A stretch of DNA of 64,000 nucleotides, from contig OZ018418.1 in the NCBI GenBank assembly GCA_963969595.1, positions 1,493,001-1,557,000 of the forward strand, given 5' to 3'. How positions within the stretch are numbered: the stretch's first letter is position 1; the number at the start of each line of letters is the position of its first letter. A model generated the notes under the pieces. It had not been told where the DNA came from. It ran no database searches and saw only the letters and a list, made by a program, of their open reading frames with translations. The translations under genes were made by a program, and so were the position numbers. Source of the stretch: Neckera pumila (Eukaryota; Streptophyta; Bryopsida; Hypnales; Neckeraceae). This document shows, piece after piece, positions 48,241-60,667 of this stretch.

Positions 48241-49864
48241 ATGTAATTAAGACAATTTTATTTTATAGTTAAATTTTGTTTTTTGAGTGTGAAATGGGTT
48301 ATATTGTGAACCACTATATTGGTTCACCCTTCAGATAATTGAAAATATAAAAACTATGAATGAGTTTTTAAGTTCAAAAGTGTTAGTACATTAGATTAAA
48401 CTATAACCATTAGTAAAAGGCTTTTAGTGCATAGGAAGAGAAACTAGATCAAAATTGCAACTTTAAAATATATAAAAGATAAAAGATACAAAAAGGAATC
48501 CAAAACAATGGTGAGAAGTTGAAAATGGATCTAAACATAAATAGAAAACCAATAAAAAAGAAGAAATATGGAAAAGCACAAAAGAAGTGATCAAACTTAA
48601 AATTACTATGAGAACACTAACATAGTGGTAGAAACTCTAATTTAGGCAATAAGTAGTGATTTAATGGAATTTCAGTAAATTAGTGTAGATGAAAGTGATT
48701 AGGAGTGTTAGTTAGTTAGTTAGTTGGGATATTAGTTGAATTAGGGTTTGGTGCTCACTCTCTCTCTCTTGTTTGTTTTGGGGGAGAATGTGTGAAGAGG
48801 TGGAAAGTGGACAATACATAGGAGAACAATGATTGCAAGGAGGTAGGTTAGGATGATAGTCAATTTGTCGAGTAGGTTTTCACCTTGTGGGGTAGAAAGT
48901 GGGTGAAAAGTGAGGATTGTGGAGGTCCGATGCAAAAAGTGTTGGGAAAGAAAGTCCGTTGCCCTTGCAAGTGGAAGCAGCAACTTTGGCGAGCTATCGC
49001 GAGAGCATGGAGTAGCGGATGGAGTTGAAAATTGGTGGAATGGTGCGTCTTCAAGCTAGCTTCCCAACAAGACTCAACTCGACCGATTTGGAGCACAGAT
49101 GAGGCAGTGGTGGTCGATTTTGTGGCGGAAGGCCTACTGCCGCAGGAATTTCGGAGCTGCAACTTGACGGACGGTTGCAGAAGTATGGCCAAGCGGAATG
49201 AGCTGAATTTTTGGTGCAAGGAAGATGGAGAAGTCAGCTTTCCAACGAAATAAGGCTTGCTCAATTTGGAGCCAGGATGAAAACAGGGCGGACAGATTAG
49301 TAGGAAGAGGTTGGCTGCCCTATCGGCTGTGAGTTGTGTGTGTTTACTATGGTTCTTGTGGTCCCAAATGAATAAAAATGTAATGATAATTACAATTCAG
49401 ATTGGGTCTTGCATATTTGGAGTACATTTCTCATGGGCTTGTATGATTTGGATGTTTAAAAAGAATGCGTCATTAGTGAATTCTACTTGTTAGGGTTTTT
49501 AGAGCACATGTGGAAGCATTGCCCAAAGGGAGTCTAGATTAGGCACTTGGTGTGAGTGAACTGTGCTGTGATTAGTTTTTAGGGTGCAATTTAGTTCACT
49601 TAGGGCCTAAATTAGGCAATTTTAAGGTGATTTTGACCTAGGAAGTTTACTTGTCCTTTCAAAACATGTATAAAGATGAATGGGGAGTGTTAAGGCACAT
49701 AATGGGGTGATTTTGAGGTGCTGCCCTTTTTTCACTTAGGCTTGATTTATCAAAAATTCATTAAAGAAAAAATTTGGAAAATCCATTGCTTGGAGGCATT
49801 TAGATTAGAGTCCATATACTCCTTTTTGGCCAAGTTTGTGGATGGGTTTTACCTCATGGTGAAA
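48241..49864. other. No gene recognised
   Basis: Includes GTTAGTTAG and CTCTCTCT simple repeats near 48705-48770. Open stretches of up to 134 codons on the minus strand show no family features. Confidence 0.4.
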
Positions 49865-50300
49865 TTCACTCACAGGCCATCCGAGAAGTTGTGAGGATTG
49901 CTACCTCTTCTTTCTCTATTACAAAATCGGATTTGGTTTGTGTGTGTGTTTGAGTGTAAGTGGAGAGTGTAAAGATTACAAGTGGTGAGTCCCTACCCCT
50001 CTAAAAGATCAATAGTGGCCCCTTTGATGGTAAAACAAAGGAATAGAAAAACAATAGTGTGACAAAACATAACCGGAATCTGGATAGGAACGCATTCAGA
50101 TTGGAATCTGAAAAGCAGTAGTAATTGGAAGAGAATAAGAAGAAGGGTGAATTTGCTTGAGGTGTTTTGGGAAAAAACAGAGTCTGGAAACCTTAAGTCT
50201 GAAACAACATACTAGAATCTCCTGAGATGATATTTTGTGTCATCTTACCACTTGTTTGTGAGTAAGGATACTTATGCCTAGACCGCGCATACGACAATAG
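49865..50300 (+). repeat. LTR-like segment 3 (partial, plus orientation)
   Basis: Homologous to the distal part of 22980-24075: GAAGTTGTGAGGATTGCTACC, then GTGGTGAGTCCCTACCCCTC and the end ATGCCTAGACCGCGCATACG. Confidence 0.55.
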
Positions 50301-51119
50301 ACATGTTGAATCCTTTAAAAATGTGCCAATGTATTTTTAAGGCCTTAATCCTTAACTGCATGAGCAACCATATTTGGTTGCTTTGAAATTTCAGGCTTGT
50401 TTTGGTGTGGGTAATTAAATTCCTTTGAACCTTTTTAAAAATTTTACGGGCAATTTTGAAAGTTAACTATTGAAACTTTAATTTTTCACTGAAAAAGGTA
50501 AATATTTGATTTTTGAGAGGTCCTCCAAGGCATATTTGTCTCATTGTAAAAGAGTTTGCTTACTAATTTTACTTGATTTCTCGCCTTTAAGCAAAGTTCA
50601 TCAATTTCAATTGAATTGAGATCTAAAAAATTATATTTATTTGTTTGCTTTGAAAATGTTCCCAATGGAAAGTGTAAAGTATTTTCATGATTTTCGCCGT
50701 TGAAAATTTAGACATGCAAGTGTTAATTTGGAGTTATTTGCGATTTCTACTTATAAAAAAAATTGCATTTCAACAATTGCAAGGTGGATTGTGTAATGAA
50801 TTTGATAGCTTTTTATGTGAAAATAATTTTTTTGAAAGTGTATTTTAGTGTGTTAACATGATTTGTGGTTGTTCATGTCACCTCCAATCCCAAAAAACTT
50901 TTGTATGCAAATTTCTCAAACATTGTAGGGAGGGGTAGCATACTAAAAATAAAAAATATACATTTTTCTTGTTATAATTTCACAATGCCTATGCAATTTC
51001 ACACTCAAAATTTGTGTGCATACTAATAAGCAAGTTCTTTAAACATCTATATGGTTAGATTTTGAAAAAAGAACAAATTGCTTCATTGGGGATAGCTATA
51101 AGTTCATGCTCTTTTTTCA
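50301..51119. other. AT-rich, no gene seen
   Basis: No coding or repeat structure recognised. Confidence 0.4.
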
Positions 51120-51463
51120 TAGGAAGAACACACTTAGAAAGGCTAGGGCATTTGGGGGTTAAATGCTTGTTCAATAATTACTCTAGCACTATTCACTCAG
51201 GAGTCAAACCTAGAGAAAGTACATAGTTTTTTTAATGAAAGATGAATTAGAAATGGAAATTTTTGAACTACAAAATCCAAAAGACTATGGGAACATAAAA
51301 CAAATCTGATTTGATTCACTTTAACTAGATTACTAGGTTTGAAATTCTTGAGTATATATGGACAGCTTGGGTAAGCTGTGTCACCAATGCAATATGGCTT
51401 AATATCCATTTCCTTCAAGTGGATGATTGGTGCTGCTAGAATTTGTCTTGTACTCAGTTGCAT
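51120..51463 (-). pseudogene. PIF/Harbinger transposase fragment
   Basis: Read leftward: MDIKPYCIGDTAYPSCPYIL and KNFKPSNLVKVNQIRF, then about 30 extra codons, then RFDS, a TGA, and VNSARVIIEQAFN. This matches the DDE_4 core of PIF/Harbinger transposases (GDxAYP, then NAGRVxIENAFG). The extra codons interrupt a normally continuous motif and may be an insertion or unspliced sequence. Only this core remains. Confidence 0.7.
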
Positions 51464-52379
51464 AACAAGGGAAGCTACATAGTAAATTGACTAGTATTAT
51501 GTACACCTCCAAGTTGGCCCATACAGACATTTCCAAACATCTTATTCATATTACATATAGCTTGTAAAACAATACTATAAAATTTCTTTTGATTAAGAAG
51601 TCCTAAGGCATAGGAGTGTATCATTTACTTGGTCTGCATTATAGATGCCATCAATTGCATTAGCTATGTTTGATAATCCAGTGATGTCTTTGAAACTTTC
51701 TATGATGCTTTGTTACCGATCACTATGAGGTGTGTGGATAAACTAAAAGAATAAACCATTTTCAACAATCCCTTATGCCTAATATACAATTATAGTATAT
51801 GTGAAACTCATGAGCTTACAATATCCATAGAAGTTGTGTAGATTAGCGCAACTTATACCATGTGCTAATTGGTACAAAACAAGCTTGATTTGTTTTCTAA
51901 CAAGAATGGGAGGCCTAAAAATAATAGCTGCAATGGAACACAAGTAAGATGATAGTAAATCAACTAAAGTCTCAAATGTTGAAAAATTCGTACAATAAGT
52001 TTTTCAATACCTCATATCCAACATTTGCGAAGACGTATGCCATACATGGCCTTCTGCAACATTGTAGTGTATGTATTGTCATGGCTCAATCCACCCCATG
52101 CGACATAGAAAACGCTACCTCCATGCCAAGGCAACAATAATTGGAAGCAAACATCGTAGCAAGTGACCTCCTGTAGTGTGAATTGGAACAATGGACATTA
52201 CATGTTGAAGTCTACGACTATGGAAGGTCAAGAGTACAGCTACAAACAAGAAGAAAATAAAAAAGGTGTGGTTGGCCATATATGCAATTTATTGGCTACA
52301 ATTTTGAGCATTCAAAACCCCCGAAGAGAGGAGAAGGATGATGCACTAGAAAGTTTGTGCTAAACCCCTAAGCCTTAGA
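51464..52379. other. No gene recognised
   Basis: Small open stretches only. Confidence 0.4.
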
Positions 52380-53724
52380 ACTTGAGAATTGCGCTCTGGT
52401 GGACTGAAATTTTGACCTGCCTGTGCACAGGACCCAGGCGCCGTGACAAGCAACCTGAAAAATGCGGGTGGACCAGTAGCGTCCCGCCATCTGGCCAGGC
52501 GGCTGGCGGCTGGCGGGCGCTGCGCCAGCGTGTGCGTGGGGTAGTTTGACTACAAGCCCCGCCTCTCCGCACTTCCACAGCCTTAGCTTTATTTTTCGCT
52601 CTAGATGAGTATGTGTGTGGACATTTTTCGGTGGGTTCCTAACTCTGCAGATGAGAAGGTGATGACTTCTGCCGTACAAAATGGTGGAAAGGTTTGGATT
52701 CGAGGCTCATTTTGTAACGAAATGTGCTTTACGGAATTTTTTTCGGGCGCTAAGAAATCGAGTTTTGTTTTGTTTTGCAGGTTCTAGAGATTCACACACC
52801 ACCACCTTTGGTTTGCTGTTTTCGTATTTATCTTCGAAAAGGTTTGTGTTTTTTTGCTCGAAGGGCTTTCATTATGGAGATTCGTGTGGAAATACATTTT
52901 ACATAATCTGATGCCCGAGTTATATAGTTGGTTTTGAGGAGCTTCACCTGCCACATGAAACTTCTCTAGTGCTAGGTCTTGTTGATAGCGCAGGATTTTT
53001 CGTTGCATCCTTGCTTTGGGAGGCTTGATTCGAAGATTCTTTCAAAAGAGTAATTGTTGTAGAGTGAGAATGAGATTTTCGATTCTGACAGCCGTATGAT
53101 CGGTGGGATCGATGGGGCTAGACTTAGGGCAGTTGGTGATCTATTCTGTAGTGGAGTTGCCAGGTGTATTGCTGTCATCGAATCTCATCACTGGAACGAT
53201 GCGCTTCCATGCTTTGTGTCCGCTCCTTACAATTCGTCTTATCTGTACAGATGTGATCACGAGTGTAGTTCATTGTTTATTATACCAGTTCCAGAAGTCT
53301 CACTGTGACTGAGGATATTTGACCACTCCAGGATATGCTTTTTCTCTGTGGTGGAGGTAATCAGTTTGTAGAAGCTATGAATTTGTGACAGAGTGTCCTT
53401 CCATTTTACTGAATAATTTGGTTAGTTACACTTAATAAACGCATTGGGCCAGAACTGAGAATAAGTGATGTTATTTTGCCTTTTTGGGACTTTTTCATCA
53501 TTTGGGAATACTTGCTGAAAATGTTCGTGGAAATTAAGTGCTTATTTACATGTCATGTTTGTTGAAGTGTAGGTTCTCAAAGAGCAACAGAATTAGAGGG
53601 TGCGATCGGAGGGGGATCCAGATGTTTTTTCCAGAGAAAGGGATTGTCAGCTCAGGAAACCGTCTCTGGATGATCACTGATGTGCTTGTATCCAGTCTCG
53701 AATTGATCTCTGGGATAGTATCTG
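52380..53724 (+). promoter_or_regulatory. 5' region of the flippase gene: GC-rich block and probable 5' UTR intron(s)
   Basis: A GC-rich island at 52430-52570 (GGCGGCTGGCGGCTGGCGGG) stands out. A strong acceptor TTTGTTTTGCAG ends at 52780, suggesting a spliced 5' UTR. An in-frame TAG at 53716 closes the coding frame upstream of the first ATG. Confidence 0.4.
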
Positions 53725-56700
53725 ATGCATGTGTGTCTGAGTGAGGACTGGATGGACATGGAAAACTTAAGCAACAGGCTATCTGGCACACGAAGACCCA
53801 GTCAGATATATGATACGTCACAAAGGGTTGTTTACATCAATAATCCAGACCGAACTAATAAGAGTTTCAACATGGCGGGGAACATAGTGCGCACGAGCAA
53901 ATACACTCTTTTATCTTTCATACCGAAGAATCTTTTCGAGCAATTCCATCGCTTTGCTTATATATATTTTCTCTTTATTGTCATTTTAAATCAAATTCCA
54001 CAGCTTGCAGTTTTCGGAAGAACTGCTTCTCTTTTTCCTCTCGTGTTAGTGCTCGTAGTCACAGCTGTCAAGGATGGTTATGAAGATTTTGGTCGACATC
54101 GGTCGGATACAAGAGAGAATAATCGAACATCTTTGGTGTTTCATGAGGGGAAGTATCAGGAGAAGAAGTGGAAGACGATTCGAGTAGGGGAACTGGTTAA
54201 AATTCTGGCCAATGAAACTGTTCCGTGTGATGTAGTTTTGCTTGCCACAAGTGATCCATCTGGAGTTTGTTATGTGGAAACTTTAAATCTTGATGGGGAG
54301 TCGAACTTGAAGAGCAGGTATGCGAGGATCGAATCTACCAGTGAGCATCCCGAGGGAAGGCCTCTGAAAGGGACCATAGTGTGTGAGCAGCCCAACAGGA
54401 ATATTTACGAGTTTCAAGCTTACATGGACTTGGGATCCGGCCCCATCGCTCCGTTGGCCGCTAACAATATCATACTGCGGGGTTGTGAACTAAAGAATAC
54501 CTCCTGGTTGGTTGGTGTTGTTGTTTATGCCGGTAGAGAGACGAAAGCCATGCTGAATAGTGCTGGAGCTCAGTCAAAAAGAAGTCGACTAGAGCGCTAT
54601 ATGAACAGAGAAACGGGTTGGCTTGGAGTGTTCCTGATTATCATTTGTTTTGCGGGTGGGTTGGGAATGGGGCTTTGGATAGACTCCAATTTTGATATCT
54701 TACCATCTCTACCCTATTACAGTAGGGAAAATCTGAGTGGACAGGACTACCGATTTTATGGCATCTGGGGTGAGGGAGTCATTGGTTTCTTGAGTTGTAT
54801 AATTAGGTTCCAGATAATGATCCCTTTGTCTTTGTATATCTCAATGGAGTTAGTACGACTTGGTCAATCGTATTTTATGACGCGCGACTCCGAAATGTAT
54901 CATGAAGATTCGAACTCAAAGTTTCAATGCCGAGCATTGAACATCAATGAAGACTTGGGCCAAGTGAAATATCTCTTCTCCGACAAAACGGGGACATTAA
55001 CGGAGAACAAGATGGAATTTGACTCGGCATGCATAAATGGTGTAGATTACAGTAGCACGAAGATTAGTATCGATCCAGTGGCAGTTCCTCCTGACTTCTC
55101 CATTAGACTTGAGGATACTCAGGCTGTGGAACGTGGTAAAGCTAATCCGGAATTGGTTAGTCTCTTGGCGAGTTCAGCTCCTTCAGCGACCCTGGAATTA
55201 ATATGGGATTATTTTCTTGTTTTAGCCGCATGTAACACCGTTGTGCCAACAAGGGTGAAGAAATCCGTCTCAGGTCAGTTGGATATGGAGGCAGTGAATA
55301 GTAATGAAGAAAGTACAGGTTCTCTGGAATATCAGGGGGAATCTCCTGATGAGCTCGCTCTAGTTGCAGTAGCTGCGACCTATGGATTTACACTTATGGA
55401 GAGGACTTCTGCAGGCTTTGTCCTTGATGTTCGTGGTGATCGGCGGAGGCAAGACACATTTGAATTTGATCTGTGGCTCTAGTTATCGCGTTTCCTTTTT
55501 ATTTTTTTGTTCGGTGCTTCTTTGCATGATTCTTGATTTTCTCTTGTGTAAACCCTTCTGCATTTTGATGACGAGGGGCACTTAATGCTGTGTCTTTCTT
55601 GCAGGTATGCAGTATTGGGGGTCCACGAGTTTGATAGTGTACGTAAACGCATGTCAATTTTGGTGAAATGCCCTGACAAATCCATCAAACTCTTAATGAA
55701 GGGTGCTGATTCTTCAGTATTGAATATCGTCGATCAATTTGATCGGAATTTGAAAAGTGAAGTGGGTGAAGTACAACCGTACGCTGGGAAATTGAGTGCA
55801 ACCTTAGAGCATCTGGATCGCTATGCACGTGAAGGTTTACGGACGCTTGTGATAGCATCAAAGGACCTCTCGCATAAGGAGGTATACCTTATAATGAGGT
55901 GTCAGTTAGATAGTTTATGTTCAATGTGAAGTGAGCACAAGGTATGCACGTGTGGAGATCCAGTAGGTAGAGGTGGACAATCTGATCTCGATTGGATGTT
56001 TCTTCAATTTTAGAATGCTAATTGCAATCGGACCAACAGCTGGCTTTGACAACATTTTTTAAATTAGATAATAGATGATATTTTTCTTTAGCATATGTTG
56101 CGATTATACTGACATGACTCATACCCAGATACAACGTTTGTTGAAGCTTGACAGTCGTTAGTTATAATCGAGGTTCGTGGCTGGTAACAGGTTGAAGATT
56201 GGCATTTTCATTACGTAAAAGCAAGTAGTGCTCTGAATGATAGAATTGGCATGCTGCGCAACGCAGCAGAACTGGTGGAGAACAATCTTAAGCTTCTAGG
56301 TGCCACCGGAATTGAAGACAAACTTCAGGCACGCGATAATTGATCTTGTTATGTACCGTATTGCTTTTAACTTCTGTTCTTAGTTAAGGTTGAATCGTGA
56401 TATTTTTGTTGAATTAGTTGCTTGAGTGCACATTTCAGCTGTGCCATAGCCATTTGCGGTGATGAAAGATACACAAATGTGAATATCGTATTCATGGTAG
56501 CGGAATTGGGAAATACGTCGCAGTGCTAGTGTATCCTGATATGTGTCAGCCATGGCTCACCTTTCAAGCAGACTAGATAAGTTAGTTAACCAGCCAACGT
56601 CAATTTGACACTCGAATTTCATTCTGACAGGGTGGAGTTTCTGAAGTTATACAGTCGCTTAGGGAGGCAGGAGTCAAAATATGGGTCCTGACAGGCGATA

Positions 56701-58964
56701 AGCAAGAGACGGCCATCTCCATAGGGTTCTCGTGCCTGCTTCTTACTCGCGATATGCAACAAATTATCATCAATGAAAGTACATTCGAGGGTTGCCGCTC
56801 CAAGATTGTAGAAGCAAAAGCTAGATTTGGCGTAAAGTCCCTAACACCCCCCCAAAAATGGTTTGCATGGAAACGTCAAAATTGCGGAGATGCTGCTAGT
56901 ATTGAACAAGATGGGAGAACCCTGTCCAGTAGGTCAACTGGTTTGGCAGAAGGATATGGCAGATTTATCCAATCTCTAGCGCTCATCATTGATGGTAACA
57001 GTTTGGTGCATGCCTTGAAGCCGGCACTGGAGAAAGATGTAAGTGATTCATAACCTTGTTCTGTAAAATTACGGAGATTGTTACTTCCAAACCGACTGGA
57101 TAAATCGTGGAAATCAAAAACAATTTCTTCTCGAATCATCTAAATCAATTACTTTCTTGTAGAGTTCTAGGGATTTCTTTGCTGAAGCGCACATAGCTGA
57201 TTTTATATTTTACTTTTCACTCTAGCACGCTTGTTTTCCAACAGCTTTATGAGTTAGCAACGGCGTGTGAAGTGGTGGTCTGCTGCCGAGTTGCACCATT
57301 GCAGAAGGCAGGCGTCGTTTCCCTTGTCAAACGGATTTCTGGACAGATGACTTTGGCCGTGGGTGATGGTGTGTTCGATTCTCTTCTTGAAATTTATTAG
57401 TGCTAGCTTGAATTTTTGAGTGGTAGGTCAATTTCTTAAGCAAGGACTACCGTCCACAAGTACGCTGAATTGATGGTTGCAGCATTTAAGGTCTTTAAAT
57501 CATGTTGTGGGAGTACAAGTCACCAATGTGTTATTGTATCATTACAGGTGCAAACGACGTATCAATGATACAAATGGCAGATGTTGGAGTGGGCATCAGT
57601 GGCCAGGAAGGGAGGCAGGCTGTGATGGCCTCTGACTATGCAATAGGACAATTTCGATTTCTCAAGAAATTGCTTCTTGTTCATGGTCATTGGAATTATG
57701 AGCGCCTGGGCTATATGGTTCTGTACAACTTCTATCGCAACGCTGTTTTTGTCCTCATGCTTTTTTGGTAAACACTTACCTTCCTAGTACTAACGCTAGA
57801 TTGAGTGTGTCCTGAAAGGCAGCTTTACATCTGACATCAACGTGAATTATTACTGGACTTATACACCAAGACTTGCGACTCTTGCATGAATGTGTCGAGT
57901 CTCTACATGACCCAAGTCTAATTCCACGTCTTCTTGTGCATTACCAGGTTTGTATTTTACGCAGCATTTTCAGCACAGTCAGCTGTCACGGACTGGAATC
58001 TAGTGTTCTTTTCTCTTCTTTATACTTCTGTTCCAACGATAGTGGTTGGCATACTAGACCAGGACGTGAGCCAGAAGGCGCTCTACGAATTCCCACCCCT
58101 GTATGGATCTGGTCAGCGAGAGGAGGGTTACAACCAATGTCTTTTTTGGGTTACCATGTTGGACACTCTCTGGCAGAGTGTAGTTCTCTTCTATGTCCCA
58201 TACTTCATCTATGAGGTAACGGATGTCGACCTCTACGGCTTGGGATTAGTGTGGACAATGGCAGTCGTTATCCTGGTCAACGTGCATCTGGCGATGGACA
58301 TCAAGCAATGGACATGGATTGCGCATCTGGCGATTTGGGCTTCAACTCTTGTGGCATACCTATGCCAGCTAGTCATGGACACCATTTTATCTGCACCGGA
58401 CCTTCTCCCGAATCATTGGTACCGAAGTGAATTGTTTATTCTGTTCTGTTTTTATTGTGTATTCGCATCTGTGTGCTTGTGATGATGCATGTGTGTTCTA
58501 GTCATGTTCGTTCGATGCATATGGTGATGAATGGCTGACCGCTTTTAACTTGTTTCTTGGCATCGGCTTGGCTTGTTGTTCTGATCTATCCTCTGCAGTG
58601 ATAGATTTCCACAGTTTACATTGTAAGCCTTCAGTTTCATGGTTGTGAAATGCTTGTTTGTGGTTGATTCTCTCCCCATTTCTGCTTATTTCTGTACTCT
58701 CTTGTGTGCAGGGTTGTTTTTCATATGAGCGGGTCGAGTAGATTTTGGTTGACACTTCTGTTGACTGTAACAATAGCGTTGTTGCCGCGATTCTGTGTTA
58801 AATCATTGTTGTCCTGGCTATGGCCGTCCAATCTTCACATTGCAAGAGAGGCTGAGATTCTTCACTGTGACAGTCAAGAAGTCACAAACATGGAGCTGAG
58901 AGAAGTTACGCAATCTGGATCAAACTCGATGTCATCCTCTCCACCAATACCTGTAGGAGTTTGA
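53725..58964 (+). CDS. ALA1-like: P4-type phospholipid flippase, ALA1-like
   Basis: Aminophospholipid flippases move lipids from the outer to the inner leaflet using ATP and usually need a CDC50/ALIS partner. Coding exons: 53725-55448, 55605-55881, 56191-56328, 56631-57038, 57245-57368, 57548-57767, 57948-58418, 58712-58964; about 1204 residues, near the ALA1 length. Alternative starts at 53752 and 53758; the last has the best context. Motifs, numbered from 53752: DGES (181-184) in the A domain, PLSL (358-361; usually PISL) in TM4, DKTGT with Asp411 phosphorylated, [14 protein letters not shown], and [16 protein letters not shown] across exons 5-6. Ten membrane segments fit, and the C-terminus has LLPRF and IAREAE as in ALA1. 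No stop or frameshift. Introns 1 and 3 are best read as GC-AG. Confidence 0.95.
55449..55604 (+). other. Intron 1 of the flippase gene, GC-AG type
   Basis: Donor GGAG|GCAAGA and acceptor TTGCAG|GT. Using it gives GDRRRYAVLG, which aligns residue for residue with ALA1 GETQRFNVLG. A GT donor at 55472 also keeps the frame but adds eight residues in a conserved spot and has a poor consensus. Confidence 0.75.
56329..56630 (+). other. Intron 3 of the flippase gene, GC-AG type
   Basis: Donor CTTCAG|GCACGC and acceptor CTGACAG|GGTGGA. No GT occurs before the in-frame TGA at 56341, so the only good junction uses GC. It gives EDKLQGGVSE against EDKLQRGVPE in ALA1. Confidence 0.75.
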
Positions 58965-59280
58965 CAGTTGTTATTATTAGGTTTTCTCTGTGCTGTCCTG
59001 ATCGCAGGCAAGGTTTTATAGCACCGCTTGAGCAGCGTACCATTGTTGCACTGTTAAATTAACCAGAAGTATGGCTTCGACTTAAGAGTTGGACTATGAA
59101 TGTCTGGAATCGTTTCAAACCGTTTTTCAGTCTTGAGCATCGTTCTTCCTGTAGACGTTTGACCCTTGGAAAATACCGATATATTGTATGAAGCACAAAT
59201 GAACTGGTATCCCATTATACTAAATTTTGGGGTTGGAATATGGATCACGTTGTTTCTCATTCACTTCCTTGATCATGTTT
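58965..59280 (+). other. Probable 3' UTR of the flippase gene
   Basis: Non-repetitive sequence after the TGA at 58962. No certain poly(A) signal chosen. Confidence 0.4.
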
Positions 59281-60667
59281 CAAACAGCCCTTTTTTCTAT
59301 TTTCAAGAAAGCAGCCCTACATTATGAAACCTACATTTCAAGACTAGACCAGACTTTCCAATTTTAAATAATCAATGAATACAAACACATCCCAAGCTCA
59401 CCAAAATGCATTTTTTCATCCATCATTTCAAAAAATTCTTGTGTTAGTTCTTTTACATCTGTATGGTGTAAATTTGAAGAATTTGCTCTGTAAATATTAA
59501 AAGGACATCAGCAAGTTTGGCCACAACATAAATTTTCTAGTTCAAAAAATGATTCTTTGAAAACAACTTGAATAAAATAAAAAAATAAAAATCTTCTAAT
59601 ATCACTATAATTGGAAATTAAAATTTTGAACTTAAAAGGAAAAAAAATTCTTCTTGAAAATCATAAATATTCAATCTATAGTTGTTTTGAAAAGGAATTT
59701 TCAATTTTTGCTTCAAATTTTTGTGAAAAATACTAGTTTATCCCTAAAGCACTTTCTAGGAATTTTTGCCTCAATAAACATCTTAATTGAAATAGGAATT
59801 GAAATTGTTGCCATTATTTTTCAATTACAAAGGAAACATTGAAAACTATAATTTCTATTGTGTTGATCAAAAAAACATATAAGAACCTTTTAGGGATCTA
59901 ATAATAGGATCTTGTACTAAACTTATATAAGAAAAAGTGGTAAAATTTTTGTGAAGTTGGACTAAGGTAGATGTACCAATCACCGCATAGGCAAAACTCA
60001 AATCCTTCTCTACAATACAATAAGAACTTTCAAGCTATGAAACTTGGCTTGATTACTCAAAGCCATGTTAAGACTCACTTCCCCCAAAAAACATGCAAAA
60101 TGATTTCCTCCTGCACATTTCATTCCAAATTGAAGTACGAGGCTAAAATCTTCTTAAAAAAATCTTACAGCCTTTCACCGCATAGTATGCGGTGATTGTG
60201 CGGTGGTGCAAATTCACGTTCCCTTAGCGTGTGCCCATCGCATTCCCAAACTAATTTGGATGAACAATCCATTGAAGGATGAAGAGCTGTCAACTCTGGG
60301 TTTCCAATGCGACTATTGTGCATTTTAGATTTCGCCAAGGTGGTGGCTTTCTTCTGCATTGTGGCGGCTTCATTGTGGCCACTTGCATTGTGCGTTGTTC
60401 ATATGGCGGCTTGGTTTCGCCAAGTTGGTGGCTTTCTTCTTGCACGGCTTGCGTTGTGGCGGCTTGCATTGTACTGCGTTCAGATTTGAGGTTTCCTGCG
60501 TTCAGATTTCGTGTGAGCATTTTGTGTAGGGTTCGGTTCGGCCGATTGATCTCTGCAATTGCGATTGTATTTCGTTGTCGCTTTGTTTTGGTATTTCTGC
60601 CTTTGATTTTGATGCGGCGAGGGTTTGATCGTTCTTGTTTAGGTTTTGTTTTCAGGCAGTGATCACC
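59281..60667. other. No gene; AT-rich, then the 5' flank of the HSP90 pseudogene
   Basis: 59281-60160 is AT-rich without features. CACCGCATAGTATGCGGTG (60177-60195) is a small palindrome. 60290-60660 has repeated GTGGCGGCTT-like phrases. Open frames here on both strands lack family features. Confidence 0.4.

Noticed and set aside
53725..58964. Possibility that the flippase is a pseudogene because of non-GT donors
   Set aside because: All eight exons join in frame with full-length conservation and all catalytic motifs. GC donors with good flanking consensus are a known minor class.
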